DNA of 12,476 nt from Candidatus Methylomirabilota bacterium (GTDB lineage: Bacteria; Methylomirabilota; Methylomirabilia; Methylomirabilales; 2-02-FULL-66-22), in assembly GCA_016208645.1 (NCBI GenBank), contig JACQXP010000552.1, positions 1 to 12,476 on the forward strand, written 5' to 3'. The notes beneath the pieces are model-generated. The model was given only the letters and a program-made list of their open reading frames with translations, was not told where the DNA came from and did not search any database. Shown in pieces: positions 9,063-12,476 of this stretch; within the stretch, counting starts at the first letter, position 1; the number at the start of each line of letters is the position of its first letter. The position numbers and the translations under genes are program-made.

Positions 9063-9154
9063 GGAGAGGTGGCCGAGCGGCCGAAGGCAACCGCCTGCTA
9101 AGCGGTTGGTCGGGTAAAACTGGCCCCCGGGTTCGAATCCCGGCCTCTCCGCCA
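9063..9154 (+). tRNA. tRNA-Ser(GCU)
   Basis: Acceptor GGAGAGG 9063-9069 pairs with CCTCTCC 9144-9150, with G 9151 and encoded CCA 9152-9154. The anticodon arm ACCGC-CTGCTAA-GCGGT gives anticodon GCT, which reads AGU and AGC. It has a long variable arm and the T arm CCGGG-TTCGAAT-CCCGG. Confidence 0.95.
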
Positions 9155-9261
9155 GTTCACATCCGCGGCGTGGCGGCTGGCGCGGGTGACGGATGCAGCC
9201 TGGCGCGAACGGGGAAGGCGCGCGCCGCGCACGCCAGGATCGGACGAGGACGGTCGAGGAT

Positions 9262-9915
9262 ATGACGGAACACGGCCCCATCACGAAGAAGTTGATCCTG
9301 TTCGGGGTGGCGATTGCGATTCCCCTCGCGGCGGTGGCGCTCTATTTCGCCGTGTTCGATCAGCCGAAGCCGGCACCGCCGGCGCCGGGGGGAGCCCAGC
9401 CGCCTGCGCCATCGGCCTCGGCGGGGGGGCAGGCCGCCCCTGGGCAGGCGACGCTGCCGCCGGATCATCCACCGATCGCCGGAGGGCAGGGCAGCCCTCC
9501 GGCGAATAGCGGCCCATCCGCGCCGGCCGGCCATCCCCAGACGGGCGCCACGGGCCGAACAGTTCGTGTCCCTGACGGAGTCAAGGGGAAATGGGAAGCC
9601 GTGAAGTTGCGGGTCGAGGAGAAGAGCGGCGGAAAGTCCCCCAAGGTCTTCACGGTGAAGCTGGGCGCCCAACTGGCCATCCCGGGAAGCAAGCTTCGCG
9701 TGCGCGTCGGTGACTTCCTGCCCGCCCTCCAGGTCAGCGACGGCGAGGTCACGTCGGCGTCCAACGAGCCGAAGAATCCGGCCGTCCTCGTCACGGTGTC
9801 TGAGGGCGGCAAGGAAACCTTCCGGGGCTGGCTGTTCAGCAAGTTCCCGGAGATGCAGCCGTTCGAGCACCCGATCTACCGGATCACGCTGGTGGAAGGC
9901 ATTCCGGCGAGCTAG
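9262..9915 (+). CDS. membrane-anchored protein with DUF2155-like C-terminal domain
   Basis: The 217-residue product starts with a short cytoplasmic stretch and one hydrophobic segment (about residues 10-32, LILFGVAIAIPLAAVALYF), with KK before it and no obvious cleavage site, so an inner-membrane anchor with the rest in the periplasm is likely. Residues 35-98 are Pro/Ala/Gly-rich linker. The globular end (about 100-215) contains VPDGVKGKWEAV, TSASNEPKNPAV, a FRGWLFSKFPEMQPFEHP stretch and YRITLVEG, which I recognise as DUF2155-like; the function of that family is unknown to me. ATG 9262 was chosen because it places the anchor at the N-terminus; GAGGA at 9246-9250 is the better spaced ribosome binding site. 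An ATG at 9193 would add 23 residues. It sits alone among four tRNA-Ser genes, with nothing linking it to translation. Confidence 0.75.
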   Translation: MTEHGPITKKLILFGVAIAIPLAAVALYFAVFDQPKPAPPAPGGAQPPAPSASAGGQAAPGQATLPPDHPPIAGGQGSPPANSGPSAPAGHPQTGATGRTVRVPDGVKGKWEAVKLRVEEKSGGKSPKVFTVKLGAQLAIPGSKLRVRVGDFLPALQVSDGEVTSASNEPKNPAVLVTVSEGGKETFRGWLFSKFPEMQPFEHPIYRITLVEGIPAS

Positions 9916-9927
9916 CTCGCTCGGCAG

Positions 9928-10009
9928 TTTCAAATGGAAAACCGACAACCGACAACTGGCCAGATCGGGTTTGCGGGTTAGCCGGTTGTCAGTTTTTCAT
10001 TGGCGTAGT
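9928..10009. repeat. fold-back repeat, GACAAC type, copy A
   Basis: The 29 bases at 9928-9956 are identical to 10363-10391 in copy B, and 9984-10009 match 10424-10449 with two differences. Units GAAAACC (9937), GACAACC (9944) and GACAACT (9951) are 7 bases apart. The arms pair: 9933-9936 with 9998-10001, 9938-9942 with 9992-9996, and 9944-9951 with 9983-9990. It starts 12 bases after the stop codon of the preceding gene and ends 5 bases before tRNA-Ser(CGA). Confidence 0.8.
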
Positions 10010-10014
10010 GTGGA

Positions 10015-10105
10015 GGAGAGGTACCGAAGCGGTCGTAACGGGCCCGCCTCGAAAGCGGGTTGGGGGGCAACTCCCACGTGGGTTCGAATCCCACCCTCTC
10101 CGCCA
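10015..10105 (+). tRNA. tRNA-Ser(CGA)
   Basis: Acceptor GGAGAGG 10015-10021 pairs with CCTCTCC 10095-10101, with G 10102 and encoded CCA 10103-10105. The anticodon arm CCCGC-CTCGAAA-GCGGG gives anticodon CGA, reading UCG. A long variable arm is present, and the T arm is GTGGG-TTCGAAT-CCCAC. Confidence 0.95.
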
Positions 10106-10227
10106 TCGCCTCGTGACGCGGTTCGGGGACCCATCCGTCGAGGAGAAGCCCTCACCAACCAGGAGGCAGCCGGCCGAGGCCGGTGAGGCGTCGAACCGAT
10201 CCAGGGACTGATGGGCTCCGGGTGTGC

Positions 10228-10317
10228 GGAGAGGTGTCCGAGTGGCTGAAGGAGCACGCCTGGAGAGCGTGTGTGGGGGAAACTCCACCCCGGGTTCGAA
10301 TCCCGGCCTCTCCGCCA
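10228..10317 (+). tRNA. tRNA-Ser(GGA)
   Basis: Acceptor GGAGAGG 10228-10234 pairs with CCTCTCC 10307-10313, with G 10314 and encoded CCA 10315-10317. The anticodon arm CACGC-CTGGAGA-GCGTG gives anticodon GGA, reading UCC and UCU. It has a long variable arm and the T arm CCGGG-TTCGAAT-CCCGG. The spacer before it (10106-10227) holds only a possible hairpin, CCTCACC 10150-10156 with GGTGAGG 10182-10188. Confidence 0.95.
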
Positions 10318-10362
10318 GCCTCTTCTGGAGTCGCGGGCGCCCCCCGGAGGCGTTCCGTTCAA

Positions 10363-10449
10363 TTTCAAATGGAAAACCGACAACCGACAACCGGCCATCT
10401 CAGTTGATCCGTTTTCAGTTGTCGGTTGTCAGTTTTGCATTGGTGTAGT
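10363..10449. repeat. fold-back repeat, GACAAC type, copy B
   Basis: This is the second copy of the element at 9928. GAAAACC and two GACAACC units start at 10372, 10379 and 10386; the complementary GTT units start at 10411, 10418, 10425 and 10432, all 7 bases apart. The stem is strong: 10379-10391 pairs perfectly with 10418-10430 (13 bp), then 10373-10377 with 10432-10436 and 10368-10371 with 10438-10441 after single mismatches, around a 26-base loop. It ends 10 bases before the SRP RNA outer helix. The loop region differs from copy A, so the arms are better conserved than the centre. Confidence 0.85.
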
Positions 10450-10459
10450 TCCAGGTCGA

Positions 10460-10615
10460 GTGGGCGCCGGAGGGCCCACGCGGCGTTGATGATCGGGTCT
10501 CGCGCAGGGTAGCCCTGTGAACTCCGCCAGGTCCGGAAGGAAGCAACGGTAAGCAGCGAGCGGCCCGTGCCGCGAGTTCACCCGATCGGAGCCGCGTGGG
10601 CCCTCCGGCGCTCGC
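10460..10615 (+). ncRNA. ffs: signal recognition particle RNA (4.5S/scRNA type)
   Basis: The conserved Ffh-binding region is clear: CCAGGTCCGGAAGGAAGC around 10527-10544, containing the GGAA tetraloop and the asymmetric-loop sequence, then GGTAAGCAG. This RNA with Ffh delivers nascent membrane and secreted proteins to the translocon. GATCGGGT 10491-10498 pairs with ACCCGATC 10580-10587 to close the core (about 97 bases). Outside it, a perfect 21-bp helix, 10464-10484 with 10591-10611, extends with wobble pairs to 10460/10615. I see no Alu domain of the long Gram-positive type. The mature ends are uncertain: the core alone or the whole rod may be the stable RNA. Its position before dnaX matches Bacillus. 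Confidence 0.88.
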
Positions 10616-10689
10616 ACCAGGCTGCGCCACCAGGCCCGACCCGAGGGCGGCGGCGCGGCCGCCCCGGCCCCGAGCCCCCCAGAGGAACG

Positions 10690-12369
10690 ATGCCCTACCA
10701 GGTCATTGCCCGCCGCTGGCGACCACAGGCCTTCGACGAGGTCGTGGGCCAGCGGAACGTCACCGAGACGCTCAAGAACGCCATTGCGACCGATCGCCTG
10801 GCGCACGCACTGCTCTTCGCCGGGCCGCGCGGCGTGGGCAAGACGACGACGGCCCGCATCGTGGCCAAGGCGCTGAACTGCGACCGGGGGGCCACGCCCG
10901 CTCCCTGCGGGCGCTGCGGAGCCTGCGAGGAGATCGCGACGGGTCGCTCGGTGGACTGCCTCGAGGTGGACGCGGCGTCCAACACCCAGGTGGAGAAGAC
11001 CCGCGACCTCCTGGAGACGGTGCAGTACGCCCCCACCCGGGGGCGCCACAAGGTCTACATCATCGACGAAGCCCACATGCTCTCCACCAGCTCCTTCAAC
11101 GCGCTGCTCAAGACGCTGGAGGAGCCGCCGCCGCGGGTCGTGTTCATCCTGGCAACCACCGAGCCCCACCGGATCCCGGCCACGATTCATTCGCGCTGCC
11201 AGCGCCACGACTTCCGCCTGCTGGGGAGCGCGGAGATCCTGGGCCGGCTGCGCGAGATCGTGACGGCGGAGGGCGTGACGGCCGACGAGGGGGCCTTGAG
11301 CCTGCTGGCCCGGGCGGCCTGCGGGAGCTTGCGGGATGCCCAGAGCCTCCTTGACCAGGCCATCGCGAGCCTCGGAACTTCCCTGGAGGCCGGGCGCGTG
11401 GCCGATCTCCTGGGGTTGGTCCAGGCCGACGTCCTGGTGGAGGCGACCGAGACGATCCTGACACGGGACGCCGCCCGGGCCATCCGACTGGTGGATCGCC
11501 TCGCCAGTCACGGCCAGGACCTGCGGCAGTTTACGCTGGAACTCACCGGGCACCTGCGCGACCTGGCGATCCTGCGACTGTGTCCCGAGCCGGGGCCGCT
11601 CTTGGATGGGGCGCGGGTCGGCCTGGACGTGGCCCGGCGGCAGGCGGAGCGGGCGACCCTCCCGGAGCTGGAGCTGATGATCAAGACGCTCCAGCAGGCG
11701 GAGGGGGAGATGCGCCGCGCCACCCAACCGCGGTTTCTCCTCGAGATGGCGTTGATCCGGCTCGCCGAGATCCGGCATGTGCAGGGCCTGGGAGAGATCC
11801 TGGGTCGCCTCGTCGCCCTGGAGGCCCGCTTCCCGGCCGGACCGTCGGCGACGGCCACGGCGGAACTTCCCCTCTTCGGGGGAAGCCCGGCCGCGCCCGA
11901 GCGTCCGACGCGGCCCATGCAGGCCGTGGAGACCCCGCCCCCGAGCGCGGGCGGGCGACCGTCGCCCGGGCCCGCGGTGCCGGACGGCACCCCCACCGTT
12001 GACGCCGGCTGGGCGGCCACGGTCGGACGTCTCCGGGGGCGGAAACGGCTGGCGTCGGTGTTGTCCGAGGTCCGGCCCGTGAGCCTGGAGGCCGACACGC
12101 TGACGCTGGAGGTGAGAAACGGCAACGCCTTCGTCCGGGACACGCTGGAAGACCCCGAGACCCGCCGGCTGATCGCCGATGCCGCGGCCGAAAGTTTCGG
12201 GCGCCGGCTGCGGATCGAGTACCGATTCGCGGCGGCCCCGCCGCCCCGCCTGGAGGCGGCGGGGGTGCGCAGCGCGGCCCCGGCTTCGCCGCGGGTCCGG
12301 GAACACCCGCTGGTGCGGGAGGCCTTGAGCCTGTTCGGCGGCACGATCGTTCGCGAGGTGTCCGCCTGA
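10690..12369 (+). CDS. dnaX: DNA polymerase III subunits gamma and tau (clamp loader)
   Basis: DnaX is the ATPase of the clamp loader, which opens the beta ring encoded by dnaN and loads it onto primed DNA. The 559-residue product begins MPYQVIARRWRPQAFDEVVGQ, standard for the family, fixing the start at the ATG 10690 with AGAGGAA (10681-10687) ahead. It has Walker A GPRGVGKT (45-52), a zinc module C64-C73-C76-C79, Walker B VYIIDEAH (122-129) and the SRC arginine-finger motif (168-170). The helical collar follows to about 370, then a Pro/Ala-rich linker (about 382-435) and a C-terminal tau domain ending REHPLVREALSLFGGTIVREV. I see no A-run suggesting the frameshift that makes gamma in E. coli. 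The linker holds ELPLF (392-396), like a clamp-binding motif. The stop lies 9 bases before the next start. Confidence 0.95.
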   Translation: MPYQVIARRWRPQAFDEVVGQRNVTETLKNAIATDRLAHALLFAGPRGVGKTTTARIVAKALNCDRGATPAPCGRCGACEEIATGRSVDCLEVDAASNTQVEKTRDLLETVQYAPTRGRHKVYIIDEAHMLSTSSFNALLKTLEEPPPRVVFILATTEPHRIPATIHSRCQRHDFRLLGSAEILGRLREIVTAEGVTADEGALSLLARAACGSLRDAQSLLDQAIASLGTSLEAGRVADLLGLVQADVLVEATETILTRDAARAIRLVDRLASHGQDLRQFTLELTGHLRDLAILRLCPEPGPLLDGARVGLDVARRQAERATLPELELMIKTLQQAEGEMRRATQPRFLLEMALIRLAEIRHVQGLGEILGRLVALEARFPAGPSATATAELPLFGGSPAAPERPTRPMQAVETPPPSAGGRPSPGPAVPDGTPTVDAGWAATVGRLRGRKRLASVLSEVRPVSLEADTLTLEVRNGNAFVRDTLEDPETRRLIADAAAESFGRRLRIEYRFAAAPPPRLEAAGVRSAAPASPRVREHPLVREALSLFGGTIVREVSA

Positions 12370-12378
12370 GGAGGACCC

Positions 12379-12476
12379 ATGACGGGGCTCGGCGATCTCA
12401 TGAAGCAGGCGCAGAAGATGAAGGCCGAGATGGATCGCATCCAGGCCGAGGTGGCGGGCCGGACCGTGGAGGGCAG
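12379..12476 (+). CDS. YbaB/EbfC family nucleoid-associated protein, N-terminal part
   Basis: The frame starts at ATG 12379 behind AGGAGG (12369-12374, overlapping the end of dnaX) and runs off the window after 32 codons. The start MTGLGDLMKQAQKMKAEMDRI is the typical helical N-terminus of YbaB/EbfC, small dimeric DNA-binding proteins of the nucleoid. Its tight coupling to dnaX is the widespread dnaX-ybaB-recR order, so recR is expected next but lies outside the window. Confidence 0.93.
   Translation, partial: MTGLGDLMKQAQKMKAEMDRIQAEVAGRTVEG

Noticed and set aside
9986..10011. Promoter for tRNA-Ser(CGA) made of TTGTCA and TAGTGT in the repeat end
   Set aside because: The spacing is only 14 bases and the -10 match is poor. 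The bases are also part of the hairpin arm, and the transcript would start at or inside the tRNA.
9928..10449. CRISPR array formed by the GACAAC repeats
   Set aside because: There are only two copies 435 bases apart, separated by tRNA genes, with no regular spacers. The units are 7 bases long and inverted, unlike CRISPR repeats.
10567..10689. Upstream extension of dnaX to an earlier ATG
   Set aside because: The added 41 residues overlap the SRP RNA and are Arg/Pro-rich filler. The conserved DnaX N-terminus begins exactly at the ATG at 10690, which has its own ribosome binding site.

Overview
This window is a GC-rich bacterial chromosome segment (roughly two-thirds G+C by eye) that begins beside the replication origin and carries core replication and translation genes, all on the + strand. 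The order is: tail of a probable transposase gene, origin region, dnaN, gyrB, gyrA, serS, tRNA-Ser(UGA), tRNA-Ser(GCU), a membrane-anchored DUF2155-like protein, tRNA-Ser(CGA), tRNA-Ser(GGA), signal recognition particle RNA, dnaX, and the start of the YbaB/EbfC gene. This resembles the origin-proximal order known from Bacillus (dnaN, gyrB, gyrA, serS, tRNA-Ser, scr, dnaX, yaaK). The GyrB, however, is the long Gram-negative type, and the DUF2155-like protein resembles ones I associate with Desulfobacterota, Nitrospirota and similar groups. A GC-rich Gram-negative lineage of the Methylomirabilota/Rokubacteria or Desulfobacterota kind is my best guess; this is inference, not proof.

Region 1-876 holds the last 32 codons of a transposase-like gene and then about 780 bases without a convincing gene. 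That stretch contains a cluster of DnaA boxes, including one perfect TTATCCACA, a promoter-like sequence and an AT-rich tract, and is very probably oriC. dnaA itself is not in view. Region 877-7306 is dnaN, gyrB and gyrA; recF is absent between dnaN and gyrB, where there is instead a structured leader. Region 7332-10689 links serine-tRNA charging to its substrates: serS is followed by one tRNA-Ser for each of the four usual anticodons, so one locus supplies the synthetase and apparently a complete serine decoding set. The SRP RNA follows and then dnaX, which encodes the clamp-loader subunit that works with the clamp encoded by dnaN.

The least ordinary content is non-coding. Four intergenic spacers hold short elements built from degenerate units repeated every 7 bases, usually with an inverted set of units so that they can fold back. 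Their core words differ (GAAC, GATT, GACAAC), and three of them end 4-10 bases before the 5' end of an RNA gene. Other notable points are an in-frame, palindrome-containing insertion of about 19 codons in serS at a usually short loop, a truncated 5' copy of tRNA-Ser(UGA) just ahead of the intact gene, and a perfect 21-bp inverted repeat enclosing the SRP RNA core.
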